Source: Fidelibacterota bacterium
GTDB taxonomy: Bacteria > Fidelibacterota > UBA8477 > JABMPR01
NCBI GenBank assembly: GCA_021734255.1
Contig: JAIPJM010000001.1
Location: 62,001 to 126,000 of the forward strand
Length of the DNA stretch: 64,000 nt
Direction: 5' to 3'
The notes beneath the pieces are model-generated. The model searched no databases and had not been told where the DNA came from. It saw nothing but the letters and a program-made list of their open reading frames with translations. The position numbers and the translations under genes were made by a program. Shown here in pieces: positions 25,317-35,700 of the stretch (position 1 is its first letter; the number at the start of each line of letters is the position of its first letter).

Positions 25317-26672
25317 TTATGATTTAAGTACCGGACCAGAAAGCCTTCTTAATAGGGTTTTGACCTCGGCGTTGAAAATATCATCATCATCCATCTTGCC
25401 TCTTATGGTCTTGCAGGCGTGAATGACGGTTGAGTGGTCCCTTCCGCCAAAGAAAAGGCCGATGGATTTGAGTGAATTGTGGGTGAGTTCCTTTGAAAGG
25501 TACATGGCTGCCTGTCTGGCCAGGGCAACCTCCTGTTTTCGCCCTTTCCCATAAATGTCGTCCTTCTTTACCCCGAAGGACTCGCTGGCAGACTCCACGA
25601 TCTGTTCCATGTTCACTGCTGGCTTTGCAGTCTTTCCGGTAATATCGAGTAGAACACGGTGGGCCAGTTCAAGATTAATATCGCTCTTTGCCAGAGATGA
25701 GTAAGCCAAGAGTCTGATCAGCGCTCCCTGTAGTTCGCGGATATTACTCTCTATGTTAGTCGCCAGGTATTCAATGACATCATATGAGATTTCGATGCCG
25801 CTTTCATCTGATTTTTGTCTGAGGATGGCGATACGCGTCTCGAAGTCTGGCGATTGAATATCCGTTGTCAGCCCGGCAAGAAATCTCGAGGTCAGCCTTT
25901 TTTGGAGTCCTATTTCTCCTGGGGGGCGGTCAGTAGACAGGATGATCCGTTTCCCGCTCATGTGTAATTCATTGAATGTGTGGAAAAACTCTTCCTGGGT
26001 CCGCTCTTTCTTTTTAAAAAATTGGGCATCATCGACGATAAGGAGATCTGCTTTTCGGTACTTTTGACTGAACATGGCAGCTTTGTTCTCACGGATCGCG
26101 TTAATAAAATCCAGCGTGAATTTTTCGGAGGAAACATAGATGACTTGTTTGCCCGGATTATACTGTCGAAAAGCATTCCCTATAGCGTGCAAAAGGTGGG
26201 TTTTTCCCAGGCCGACGCCACCGTAAACAACCAGAGGGTTATACATATTGTTGTCATTCGAGTTAACCACGGCCTCAGCTGCTGCTTTAGCAAATTGATT
26301 GTTTGGACCTTCAACAAAATTTTCGAAGGTGAACTGCTCGTTCAGGTTGGTAGGCAATCTTTCGGGCTTGCGGATCACCGGCTTTTTTTCTTCAAAAAAG
26401 GGTTCAGGTTGCGGGTTTTCCGAATGGTCATCCATGACGACTGAATACTCTACCCGCATGGCTCTACCGCTGACCTCTGCCAAAGTGTCTTGAATGATGT
26501 CTCCGTAGTGAGATTTCATCCAATCATAAAAAAATTGATTGGGAACCTTAAGCGTTAACACCTCTCTGTCAGCGGCGAGCTGTTTCATTGGCTTAAACCA
26601 CGTTTGAAAGGTTTGGTTGGCTACCCGAGATACTAATACTGTCTTTACATCTTCCCAAAGCTCTTGCGCCAA
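25317..26672 (-). CDS. dnaA: Chromosomal replication initiator DnaA
   Basis: DnaA binds origin boxes and opens the duplex. The 451 residues contain domain I (about 1-80), a short linker, the AAA+ domain with Walker A GGVGLGKTH (about 151-159) and Walker B LLIVDDAQFF (about 210-219), and the C-terminal DNA-binding domain with GGRDHSTVIHACKTI (about 409-423). The start codon is TTG at 26672, preceded by GGGGTGA. Two DnaA-box-like 9-mers just upstream suggest autoregulation. It is transcribed away from rpmH, and its downstream genes are peroxiredoxin and a glycan cluster rather than dnaN. Confidence 0.98.
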   Translation of the reverse strand: MAQELWEDVKTVLVSRVANQTFQTWFKPMKQLAADREVLTLKVPNQFFYDWMKSHYGDIIQDTLAEVSGRAMRVEYSVVMDDHSENPQPEPFFEEKKPVIRKPERLPTNLNEQFTFENFVEGPNNQFAKAAAEAVVNSNDNNMYNPLVVYGGVGLGKTHLLHAIGNAFRQYNPGKQVIYVSSEKFTLDFINAIRENKAAMFSQKYRKADLLIVDDAQFFKKKERTQEEFFHTFNELHMSGKRIILSTDRPPGEIGLQKRLTSRFLAGLTTDIQSPDFETRIAILRQKSDESGIEISYDVIEYLATNIESNIRELQGALIRLLAYSSLAKSDINLELAHRVLLDITGKTAKPAVNMEQIVESASESFGVKKDDIYGKGRKQEVALARQAAMYLSKELTHNSLKSIGLFFGGRDHSTVIHACKTIRGKMDDDDIFNAEVKTLLRRLSGPVLKS

Positions 26673-26686
26673 AAGTCACCCCGGAC

Positions 26687-26706
26687 ATATTCACAAGTTA
26701 TCAACA
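26687..26706. promoter_or_regulatory. DnaA-box-like pair upstream of dnaA
   Basis: ATATTCACA (26687-26695, one mismatch to TTATTCACA) and TTATCAACA (26698-26706) lie 15-34 bases before the dnaA start. The second is identical to two boxes in the candidate origin at 39.7-40.0 kb. The position fits DnaA autoregulation. Confidence 0.5.
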
Positions 26707-27037
26707 TTGACTGTAGTTGGTTTTGGTAAATAAACCTGGCCTTAAAGTAATTTGGGGAAATGGTGAGGAAATGATTTTTTCCTTTATGGTGTTACGGCCC
26801 GAAGTCCTTATGTTTTTGCGCTTTAAGCGTTCTTCGTTATTGTTTATTCCAAAAGAGGGAGTGGTGACGAGGTGAGATATAGGTCACTTTTTTTGGGTTT
26901 ATAGCAGAGCGACATCCACGAATTCCCGCCAGCTAATTCACATGCTATAAAATGATAGAATAATTGGTTTTAGTAGACTCTTTATTATATTGGTCGGCTT
27001 TTATGAACATGTTACATATTTGGAGTATTGAGCTAGA
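26707..27037. other. dnaA-rpmH divergent intergenic region
   Basis: This gap (365 bases from the dnaA start) separates the two divergent transcription units. Apart from the box pair next to dnaA and the rpmH promoter, I see no cluster of DnaA boxes and no repeat array. It is therefore a weaker origin candidate than the 39.7-40.3 kb region. Confidence 0.5.
26964..26991 (+). promoter_or_regulatory. Predicted rpmH promoter
   Basis: TTGGTT (26964-26969) and TATATT (26986-26991) are 16 bases apart, 47 bases before rpmH. Prediction by eye. Confidence 0.4.
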
Positions 27038-27178
27038 ATGAAAAGAACATATCAACCAAGTAGACGTAAACGTCGCAACAAACACGGTTTCCGCGCTCGG
27101 ATGAAATCAAAGAACGGTCGTAAAGTATTGGCCCGTCGTCGTGCTAAGGGAAGAAAGCGCCTCACCGTCTCCGGTTAA
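27038..27178 (+). CDS. rpmH: 50S ribosomal protein L34
   Basis: The 46-residue, highly basic protein begins [19 protein letters not shown] and continues with the conserved [22 protein letters not shown] pattern, full length for L34. It is a structural part of the large ribosomal subunit. It opens the rpmH-rnpA-yidD-yidC-mnmE-mnmG run. Confidence 0.98.
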   Translation: MKRTYQPSRRKRRNKHGFRARMKSKNGRKVLARRRAKGRKRLTVSG

Positions 27179-27488
27179 AAGAATTCGCCGCCGGCAAGTA
27201 GATGACTACTTGCAGAGCGGCAACCGGATGACAATGCGGGGAATTACATTATATTCGAAACCCACTGATTCTCCGGAGGTGGGTTTTTTAATTAGAAAAG
27301 GTGCTGGCTCTGCCGTACAACGGATCAAAACACGGCGTCTGTTCTGGGGACTTTTTAATAACACCCCGGCACTGCTTCCAAGCGGTGGTGGATACCTATT
27401 TCTCTTCCATCACGACTTCCGCTCCACACAGGACCTGCGACCCCTTGTTGAAACCCTGCTGGCCAGGAGCATAACCCTTGCTGAATAA
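27141..27488 (+). CDS. rnpA: Ribonuclease P protein component, divergent
   Basis: Position between rpmH and yidD and the pattern [21 protein letters not shown] (about 48-68) identify RnpA, which helps RNase P RNA cleave tRNA 5' leaders. The family's RNR-type motif, usually AVxRNxxKRxxRE, is degraded here to [12 protein letters not shown]: the conserved Asn and the final Arg-Glu are missing. The only canonical start (GTG 27141) lies 38 bases inside rpmH, as known for some bacteria with overlapping rpmH-rnpA; no binding site is obvious. The true start could be a rare codon nearer 27180. Confidence 0.8.
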   Translation: MLREESASPSPVKRIRRRQVDDYLQSGNRMTMRGITLYSKPTDSPEVGFLIRKGAGSAVQRIKTRRLFWGLFNNTPALLPSGGGYLFLFHHDFRSTQDLRPLVETLLARSITLAE

Positions 27489-27696
27489 ATTGTTTGTTCT
27501 CCTGTTCAAGGGATACCAAGCCCTCATCAGCCCCCTCTTTCCCAGTAGCTGTCGGTTCTATCCGAGCTGCTCGCATTATGCAATTGAAGCATTTGAAAAA
27601 CTACCCTGGTGGAAAGCACTGCCAAAAACGACCTGGCGTGTCCTTCGGTGCAACCCTTATGTTAAGGGCGGCTTCGACCCCGCTGTTAAAGATTAA
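27478..27696 (+). CDS. yidD: Membrane protein insertion efficiency factor YidD
   Basis: The 72-residue protein has the YidD signature: FKGYQALISPLFPSSCRFYPSCSHYAIEA with the conserved cysteines, then LRCNPYVKGGFDP. It assists YidC-dependent insertion at the inner membrane. A TTG at 27478 is the start, with CAGGAG eight bases upstream. It overlaps the rnpA end by 11 bases. Confidence 0.95.
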   Translation: MLNKLFVLLFKGYQALISPLFPSSCRFYPSCSHYAIEAFEKLPWWKALPKTTWRVLRCNPYVKGGFDPAVKD

Positions 27697-27713
27697 AGGA
27701 TCCTAACTCACTC

Positions 27714-29474
27714 ATGTCTGAACAAAACAGAACCTTAGTTGCAATTGGCCTTATGGGTCTCATTCTTATGGTGTTCTTCTCCGATTGGTATCAGGAAAAA
27801 ATGGCCCCGGGAAGCACTCAACCTGCTGATCCCACACCACATATACAGTCTTCTCTTTCACCGGCAGACACCATTTCAGAAGCACCTCCGCTTGTCGCTG
27901 ACCTTCGTGATGACATCGTGGCGCCGCAGCCCATCATTGCAGATTCCATCCAGAAAGAAACAAGCGTTATCGTTTCCACACCACTTCTTGAGCTGCACCT
28001 GTCAAACATCGCTGGCGGCTCTCTGACAAAAGTCTATTTGAATGGGTACTTCAAGAAAGACAGTTCGCGTGTGCAGTTGATCTCACGTGAAGCCCAGGGT
28101 GTGCTGGCAAATGAATTCATTGGCTATGAGGTAGAGAGCTTCAGCACGGCCAAGCTCTTATCTTCCTGCTCGCTCGGCGAAGCGTCCACCTATGAGTTAC
28201 CTGTGTATGGTGAGCCTGTTTCCTTTTCCTTCGAGCTTGCTCTTGGACCAGAGACTCGGTTGACCAGAACTTTCACTTTCTATCCTGACAGTTTTCATTT
28301 CCGCCTGGAGCAAGAGTTGGTCAATTTTGACGACGTGAATGCCGGGCGGTATTTCGCTACAAACTGGTCTGGCGGCATTTCCCCTACAGAGAAGAACCGC
28401 AAGGATGACCTGTATTACTCAGAACTCTACGCGCTGTTGGGAAACGACAAAAGCCCCACTGATTATTCCGCTGACAAAACACTTGAAGTGGAAGTTCAAA
28501 CGGCAACGACCTCCTGGGTTGGTGCTCGATCAAAATATTTTACTGCCATTCTGATCCCCGACGAACCAGTCTCTGAGTTCAAGTCTGAGCGCTATCAAAC
28601 CGCTGCTCCTGATGATCAGTCCGAGAAGCTTTTTAATTTCGAGATCCGGGATTCTTTTGATCGGCGGAGTGACCTGAGCCATTCCAACTATCGTGTTTAT
28701 GTCGGCCCGCTTGATTATGACCGGCTTTCTTCATATGGGCTTTACTTTGAAGAGATGATGAACTGGGGCTGGTTTGGCATCATCGGGAAAGGCGCCCTCT
28801 GGGTCTTTAAGGCGATTCATAAGGTCATTCCAAACTATGGTATTGTCCTTATTATTTTCTCGATCCTGGTAAAACTGTTGCTTCACCCTTTAACGAAAAA
28901 GCAGTTTGCTTCAACCCAGAACATGCAGCAAGCCCAGCCACAGATCACCGCTTTAAAGGAAAAATACAAGGACGATCCCAAGCGCTTGAATGAGGAGACC
29001 ATGAAGCTTTATAAGGAGCTGGGGGTCAATCCGCTTGGTGGTTGTCTGCCGCTGGTGATTCAGATGCCCATCCTTATTGCTATGTTCAACCTCTTCCGCA
29101 CCACGATCGAGTTGAGGGGTGCAGCCTTCAAGGGCTTGGAGTTTTGGATCTCCGACTTGTCACTTCCAGATACAGTTGGAACCATTATGGGTGTAAACAT
29201 CAACCTGCTTCCGGTGATCATGTCCGGTACGATGATCCTGCAGCAAAAACTGATGGCGCCAGCCAGCAATGCAAACCCGCAGATGAAAAACATGCCTTAT
29301 ATCATGACGGCTGTTTTCTTCTTTATGTTTTATACCTTCCCCTCAGGATTAAACCTTTATTACACCCTGTTTAACCTGATGTCGATCGCCCAGCAGGCGC
29401 TGACAAAAAAGAGTTCCCTTCCTGTCGCCGCAGCAATTCAGGCCAAACCGACCGGCAAGAAGAACAAGAAATAA
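27714..29474 (+). CDS. yidC: Membrane protein insertase YidC
   Basis: YidC inserts and folds inner-membrane proteins with or without Sec. The 586-residue protein has an N-terminal membrane anchor (about 8-24), a large periplasmic P1 beta domain (about 60-350), and the conserved C-terminal insertase core with YGIVLIIFSILVKLLLHPLT (about 376-395), KLYKELGVNPLGGCLPLVIQMP and FPSGLNLYYTLFN. AAAGGAT precedes the ATG. It is the Gram-negative form. Confidence 0.97.
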   Translation: MSEQNRTLVAIGLMGLILMVFFSDWYQEKMAPGSTQPADPTPHIQSSLSPADTISEAPPLVADLRDDIVAPQPIIADSIQKETSVIVSTPLLELHLSNIAGGSLTKVYLNGYFKKDSSRVQLISREAQGVLANEFIGYEVESFSTAKLLSSCSLGEASTYELPVYGEPVSFSFELALGPETRLTRTFTFYPDSFHFRLEQELVNFDDVNAGRYFATNWSGGISPTEKNRKDDLYYSELYALLGNDKSPTDYSADKTLEVEVQTATTSWVGARSKYFTAILIPDEPVSEFKSERYQTAAPDDQSEKLFNFEIRDSFDRRSDLSHSNYRVYVGPLDYDRLSSYGLYFEEMMNWGWFGIIGKGALWVFKAIHKVIPNYGIVLIIFSILVKLLLHPLTKKQFASTQNMQQAQPQITALKEKYKDDPKRLNEETMKLYKELGVNPLGGCLPLVIQMPILIAMFNLFRTTIELRGAAFKGLEFWISDLSLPDTVGTIMGVNINLLPVIMSGTMILQQKLMAPASNANPQMKNMPYIMTAVFFFMFYTFPSGLNLYYTLFNLMSIAQQALTKKSSLPVAAAIQAKPTGKKNKK

Positions 29475-29489
29475 TGGTGGCCACCTCTT

Positions 29490-30830
29490 TTGCAGTTGAC
29501 GGACAATGACACGATTGCCGCAATCTCCACACCTCCAGGGTCTGGGGGTATTGCGGTTTTACGTGTTTCGGGTCCGGATGCCCTGGCAGCCATCCACCCC
29601 CTCTTTTCCACGCCTGAAAAACTAGCGCCTCGTCAAGCGGTCTTCGGTCACCTAACCCACCCCGACCTCGGCGAGGGCATTTTCGATGACTGTGTCGTCA
29701 CCTTTTTCAAGGGTCCGAATTCTGTTACTGGCGAGGACCTGGTGGAAATATCCATTCACGGGGGCGCCTATTTACAGCATAAGCTCCTTGATGTACTGGT
29801 TTTATCGCCTTCTGTTCGCCTTGCTGGTGCCGGAGAGTTCACCTTGCGCTCGTTTTTAAATGGCAAAATTGACCTGAGTCGGGCGGAGGCTGTTGCCGAT
29901 CTAATTCACGCCCGGGATGCAGCTGCCCACAAAAATGCGCGCCAGCAATTATCTGGCGGATTGAAAGCGCTGGTCGAATCCTTTGCCGAAAGATTGCGCC
30001 ATATTCTTGTTATTATTGAAGCTGAGTTAGATTTTTCTGACCAGGAGATCAACTTTACCCCCACAGAAAAGCTATTAACTCCAGTGCTCGGCGTAAAAGC
30101 TAAAACACGAGATCTTATCGAAACCTACTTCTATGGTAAACGGCTTGAAGACGGTTTTCGGGTTCCCATTATCGGTTCACCGAACAGCGGAAAGTCGTCG
30201 CTTTTTAACCTCCTGCTTGGACAGGACCGCGCCATCGTCACAAATCAGGCCGGTACAACGCGGGATACGATCGAAAAGGGCTTTATTTTCGCGGACCACA
30301 CGGTCGTTCTTGTAGACACCGCCGGAATTCGAGAAGCCGGTGTCCAGGCCGAGATCTCTGGCGTGGGCAGAAGCAAGGATGAGATCTCACGCGCTGATTT
30401 TATTATCCAGGTAAGTGCACCAGACACAGAGCCGTTATCCCTTGAACTTCCTGAAGACCTTGAAACCATTGACGTTTACAACAAAATAGATATGGACAAG
30501 ACTCCACCAGAAGGTTATGACATCTACCTCTCCTGCAATACACGCCAGGGCCTGGATGAGCTGAAAAAAATGATCTATTCACATGTTGTCAACATTTCTA
30601 ACGCCGGTGTAGACGGGGTTATCATTAGTAGTGAGCGCCACAAAGACGCACTACGGCGTTTCTATACACAGCTTGAGGCCTGTGAGCGTGCTGTTTTGGA
30701 TGCGCTTGGCCCGGAATACATTGCCTCTGATATCAGGCTCGCTCTGGATGTTCTCGGTGAGATCACTGGAGAGACAACACCAGACGACATTCTCAATCAA
30801 ATTTTTGCAGGTTTTTGTGTCGGAAAATAG
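29490..30830 (+). CDS. mnmE: tRNA modification GTPase MnmE
   Basis: MnmE works with MnmG to add carboxymethylaminomethyl (or related) groups to wobble U34. The 446-residue protein begins DTIAAISTPPGSGGIAVLRVSG, has the G domain (GSPNSGKSS at about 229-237, DTAGIRE, NKID) and ends FCVGK, the C-terminal Cys motif (usually CIGK). The start is TTG at 29490. It overlaps mnmG by 14 bases. Confidence 0.97.
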   Translation: MQLTDNDTIAAISTPPGSGGIAVLRVSGPDALAAIHPLFSTPEKLAPRQAVFGHLTHPDLGEGIFDDCVVTFFKGPNSVTGEDLVEISIHGGAYLQHKLLDVLVLSPSVRLAGAGEFTLRSFLNGKIDLSRAEAVADLIHARDAAAHKNARQQLSGGLKALVESFAERLRHILVIIEAELDFSDQEINFTPTEKLLTPVLGVKAKTRDLIETYFYGKRLEDGFRVPIIGSPNSGKSSLFNLLLGQDRAIVTNQAGTTRDTIEKGFIFADHTVVLVDTAGIREAGVQAEISGVGRSKDEISRADFIIQVSAPDTEPLSLELPEDLETIDVYNKIDMDKTPPEGYDIYLSCNTRQGLDELKKMIYSHVVNISNAGVDGVIISSERHKDALRRFYTQLEACERAVLDALGPEYIASDIRLALDVLGEITGETTPDDILNQIFAGFCVGK

Positions 30831-32712
30831 CGCTGTTTCACGTGAAACCTATGATATCATCGTCGTCGGTGGTGGTCACGCCGGGATAGAGGCGGCCTTG
30901 GCTGCTAGCCGCTTACAAAAGCGGACCCTGTTGATCACAATGAAGATCGATGCCTTGGGGCGAGCATCCTGCAACCCCGCCATCGGCGGGCTGGCTAAAG
31001 GCCACCTGGTTAGAGAAATAGATGCCCTGGGGGGCGAAATGGCCAGGGCGACCGATGCCACAGGGATTCAATTCAAGATGTTAAACCGCTCAAAGGGTCG
31101 TGCTGTCTGGTCCCCGCGTGCTCAGATCGACAAACACGCTTACAGTGCCTACATGAAGGTCGTCTGCGAAGAACAGCCCGGGCTCTCACTTTATGAAGAT
31201 GAGGCCGTTGCAGTATTGACAGACCCGCCTGAAACAAAAATTGTCGGTGTTGAAACCAGAGATGGAACGGTTTTTAGTTGTGTAGCCCTTGTACTTACCA
31301 ATGGAACCTTCCTGAATGGTCTGATCCATATTGGGGATAAGAGTTTCTCCGCGGGTCGAATTGGTGAGTCAGCCAGTATCGGGATCACTGAATCACTGGT
31401 GAAGCTGGGTTTTGACACCGGCAGATTAAAAACAGGAACCCCTCCGAGGATCAAAAGAAGCAGTGTTGATTTTTCAAAAACCACCATCCAGGAGGGCGAC
31501 GAAACCCCTGAGCCGTTTTCTTTCACCACGAAAGATTTCAACCCGCCAAATGAAGCCTGTTATATCACCAAGACCAACCCGACAACCCACGACATTATTC
31601 AGGGCGCCATTGAGTTCTCCCCCCTCTTTTCGGGAAAGATCCAGGGGGTCGGTCCCCGCTACTGTCCCTCCATCGAGGATAAGGTGGTTCGCTTTTCCGA
31701 GAAGTCTTCCCACCAGCTATTTTTGGAGCCTGAGTGGACCGATGCTGAGCAGCTCTATGTAAACGGTTTTTCCTCCTCCCTGCCTGAAGAGGTACAGCTA
31801 GCCAGCTTGCGTTCGGTACCCGGCCTTGAAAAGGTTGAGTTCATTCGGCCCGGTTATGCCATCGAATATGATTTTTTCCCGCCATCACAACTAAAGGCAA
31901 GCCTTGAGACCAAACGTGTCTCAGGTCTTTTCTTCGCCGGACAGATCAATGGGACCAGCGGTTACGAAGAGGCAGCAGGCCAGGGATTGATGGCAGGTAT
32001 TAATGCCTCGCTTCGGGTTGATGGTAAGGATCCCTTTATCTTAAAGCGGAGCGAAGCTTATCTGGGCGTTCTGGTTGACGACCTGATCACAAAAGACACA
32101 GACGAACCCTACCGCATGTTCACCTCAAGAGCGGAACACCGCCTGTTGTTGCGATACGACAACGCCCACTTTAGGCTTTCACAGAAAGGCTTTGGGCTTG
32201 GTCTGGTGTCTAGCGATACCTATCAGGCCGTGGCTGAGGATATGGCAACCACCGAGAAAGCTGAAGCCTTCTTGGAGAAAACCTATATCAGGGCTGTCGA
32301 CCTTGAGTCGCTTGGCCTGGAGCAGACCACATCAAAAGACTCTTACTCGCTGGCAAACCTGCTGCGCATGCCCAGGGTTGAAGTTGAGCACTTAAAACCC
32401 CTTTTGCCCGACTGGTTTTCCTCAATTAAACCGTCCCTGTTAAGCCTGATCGCAACCAATAGTAAATATCGGGGCTATATTGAGCGCGAACAGCTACAGG
32501 TTGAGCGGCTATCTCGACATCAAAACACGGCTATTCCACCGCAAATTGATTATATGTCCATCCAGGCCATTTCGGTTGAGGCGAGACAAAAACTGCAGCG
32601 GATACAGCCAGAAACCATTGGCCAGGCGTCACGGATAAGTGGGGTCAGCCCTGCAGACGTATCGGTTCTCCTGATTATCATAAAGAAGATTGTTTCACGT
32701 GAAACATCCTGA
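30817..32712 (+). CDS. mnmG: tRNA uridine-5-carboxymethylaminomethyl synthase MnmG
   Basis: MnmG (GidA) is the FAD partner of MnmE in U34 modification. IIVVGGGHAGIEAA (about 14-27) is the dinucleotide-binding loop; CNPAIGGLAKGHLVREIDALGG, FLNGLIHIG and GTSGYEEAAGQG are strongly conserved. I chose GTG 30817 (AGG five bases upstream, 631 residues) because the open frame upstream is antisense to family expectation and lies inside mnmE. Codons 6-11 lie on a parS-like site, and a second one covers the last codons. Confidence 0.97.
   Translation: MSENSAVSRETYDIIVVGGGHAGIEAALAASRLQKRTLLITMKIDALGRASCNPAIGGLAKGHLVREIDALGGEMARATDATGIQFKMLNRSKGRAVWSPRAQIDKHAYSAYMKVVCEEQPGLSLYEDEAVAVLTDPPETKIVGVETRDGTVFSCVALVLTNGTFLNGLIHIGDKSFSAGRIGESASIGITESLVKLGFDTGRLKTGTPPRIKRSSVDFSKTTIQEGDETPEPFSFTTKDFNPPNEACYITKTNPTTHDIIQGAIEFSPLFSGKIQGVGPRYCPSIEDKVVRFSEKSSHQLFLEPEWTDAEQLYVNGFSSSLPEEVQLASLRSVPGLEKVEFIRPGYAIEYDFFPPSQLKASLETKRVSGLFFAGQINGTSGYEEAAGQGLMAGINASLRVDGKDPFILKRSEAYLGVLVDDLITKDTDEPYRMFTSRAEHRLLLRYDNAHFRLSQKGFGLGLVSSDTYQAVAEDMATTEKAEAFLEKTYIRAVDLESLGLEQTTSKDSYSLANLLRMPRVEVEHLKPLLPDWFSSIKPSLLSLIATNSKYRGYIEREQLQVERLSRHQNTAIPPQIDYMSIQAISVEARQKLQRIQPETIGQASRISGVSPADVSVLLIIIKKIVSRETS
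30834..30849. promoter_or_regulatory. parS: parS-like site at the start of mnmG
   Basis: TGTTTCACGTGAAACC matches 15 of 16 bases of the ParB-binding consensus TGTTTCACGTGAAACA. It lies within codons 6-11 of mnmG and just after the mnmE stop. Confidence 0.85.
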
Positions 32713-35700
32713 CTTTAATGCCGTCATCTCCCGCCTCTACCCCCTGGATGCGGACACTGGCGGTGTTGAGTTGCCGCTGGTTCCGCTTTTAGCTACCGCT
32801 TCATATAGGCAACAACCCCTGTTGCTTGCCGTGCCTGACAAGTCGTCTGCTGAGCGGGTTTTTTCGGATCTGGTGGCTCTGTCGACAGATATCGAGGTGC
32901 ATTTTATAGGTTATAGTCTCATCAGTGGTGTTGATGATGGCCAGGCGACTCGGGCCTTACGCTTACTCTTAGAGGACGTGCCAGGCATTTACCTTACAAT
33001 CGCATCAGACATGCTTGGCGGGTTTCGGCGGGAGGCCCTGGATTTTAATGAATATCATGTCGGCAAACAGTATGTCATGCAGGACGTTGAGGCCTCGTTG
33101 GATGCGTTTGGGTTTGAACGTGTTTCATTTGTTGTTGAACCGGGAACCTTTTCTGTTCGTGGTGGCATTCTGGATGTGTTTCCCGGTGAACAGGAAGCGC
33201 CCTTGCGTATGGATTTTCTGGGAAATATGCTGGAGTCAATGCATGCTTTTGATCCAGGCTCGCAGAGGTCTGGTGTATCCCTGGATCATGTTAGGATATA
33301 TACGAGAAACCCCTATGACACCGAATCAACCAGCTTGCTTCTCGATTTTATACCCTCCCGGTGCTCAATTTTTCACTTCCGGCCACAGTTGGAAGATTCT
33401 CCTTCTGCATCTCTGGCTGACCAGCTCCTGCGAGATCGGCGCAGGGGTACTGTCATGCTTTACCAGGCAAGGGGGGTTGATCCATCGTTTTCAGTTGAAG
33501 TTCAGCCTGAGTTTCACAGGAATCTTGCCGCTTTTCGGGCGCGCCTCTCCTTTCTGAATGAAAACAACTATCAGGTTTTTCTGTGTGCAGACAGTCCTGT
33601 ACAGCTTGATCGTCTAGGGGTTTTGTTTAAGGGGGCCACATTCTCCGGCCTGCCTCTTTCCCTCGCTTCTGGTTTCATCGATCACAACAACAAGCTAGCC
33701 GTATTAACCGACCATCAGATCTTCGGGCGGGGTAGAAAACGAAATGTTATTGCGCGACGATTTCCCGTTAAGCCGGCGACCAGCATTGAGGCTTTTGATG
33801 AGGGTGACGTGGTTGTACACCTGGACTTTGGTGTCGGAAAATATCTCGGCGTTGAGCGTATTCCGTTTAAACAAGGGCATAAAGAGGTCCTGACTCTAGA
33901 ATACGAGCTGGGTGATCGTATATATGTGCCCGTTGATAAAATGAATCGGGTGCACAAGTATGAATCGCATGTCGACCAGCCATCCAAGCTCACGCGATTG
34001 CGCACAACCGAGTGGGAGCAGGCCAAACTCAAGACCAAAAATGCTGTCGACACCTATACAAAAGAGTTAATGGAGCTCTATGCTAATCGTTTTGTGGCTG
34101 CCGGCCATGCGTTCGGTGAAGATGACGAGCTCCAACAGAAGATGGAGGCTGCGTTCGTTTATGACGAAACCAGTGACCAGCTTCAGGCTATTGCTGAGAT
34201 CAAGAAGGATATGCAGTCGCCGTTCCCCATGGACCGTCTGCTCTGTGGTGATGTGGGCTTCGGGAAAACTGAAGTGGCCATGCGGGCCAGCTTTAAAGCG
34301 GTTTCGAATTCACGCCAGGTCGGTGTTTTGGTACCGACAACCATTCTGGCACAACAACACCTTGAGACCTTTTCTGATCGCTTCAAGGACTTTCCCGTAA
34401 GCATCGGGCTCTTGTCCCGGTTTCGCACCAGCAAACAGATTCGTGAGACCCTGGCACAGCTGGAGGCTGGTGAGATCGATATCGTTGTTGGCACTCACCG
34501 GCTGTTATCACAAGATGTTGTTTTTAAATCACTTGGGTTGCTTATTATTGATGAGGAACACCGCTTTGGGGTAAAACACAAAGAGCGGATCAAGGAAATG
34601 ATGACTGCCGTTGACTCCTTATCAATGACGGCCACACCTATCCCCCGCACACTACAGATGTCTCTTATGGGCGCTCGTGATATCTCCACATTGAAAGTGC
34701 CACCAAAGGAGCGACAACCGATTGAAACCCATGTCATTCATTTTGATGAAAAAGTGATCCGGTCGGCGATCCTGCGCGAGGTTGATCGGGGCGGGCAGGT
34801 CTTTTTTGTACATAACCGCGTCGAGTCTATTGGTGTTGTCCTGAGTAAACTTCAGGTGTTGTTACCGGAAGTCAAGTTTGGTGTGGGTCATGGACAGATG
34901 GCTCCACGTGAGCTTGAGCGGGTCATGTTGGGCTTTTTTCACCGAGAGTTTGACGTCTTGCTCTCCACAACCATTGTTGAGTCCGGGCTTGATATACCAA
35001 ATGCCAACACCATGATTGTGAACCGTGCTGATGCCATGGGTTTGTCTCAGCTCTACCAACTGCGCGGTCGCGTCGGTCGTTCTTCCAGAAAGGCCTGGTC
35101 CTATTTTATTACACCCGGGTTTAATCGTTTGAGCGTGACGGCCAGCAGGCGCTTAAACGCGCTTGAGCGGCATGCGCACTATGGCGGTGGGTACGAACTG
35201 GCAATGCGCGACCTGGAGATCAGAGGTTCGGGAAATATCTTTGGGACAGATCAGAGTGGACACATCTCAAACATTGGCTACCATCTGTACACGAAAATGT
35301 TGCAGGAAACCCTGGAACTGCTCCGCGCTGGCGAAGACGAGACAGTACAGACATATCCGCAACCTGAGATAAGCACCGATCGTTCGGCGGGTATACCGCG
35401 AGAATATATCGATGATACCGCTGAGCGAATTGCTGTTTATCGCCGTATTTCGGGTGCCGAGAACAGTACCGACCTGGGCGATCTTCGCAACGAGCTTCGG
35501 GAGCGCTTTGGGGTGCTACCCCGGGAGGTATCCGATCTGCTGGATATCTCACTAATCAAACATTTTGGCCAGGCTCTCGGGCTTGAGCGCCTCAGCATTA
35601 AAGAAAAAAGAGGGCAGGGAGACTTTTTTCAAAAACACGTGGAACAAGCAGGTTCTGTCATCATTAAAAGTTTGTCAAAATCGATGCAAGATTTTGACTC

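Noticed and set aside
26673-27037. oriC between dnaA and rpmH
   Set aside because: Only two box-like 9-mers beside dnaA and no AT-rich low-G unwinding stretch comparable to 39.7-40.0 kb. They fit dnaA autoregulation better.
30631-30816. N-terminal extension of mnmG
   Set aside because: It lies within mnmE and is absent from MnmG proteins; GTG 30817 has a binding site and normal length.
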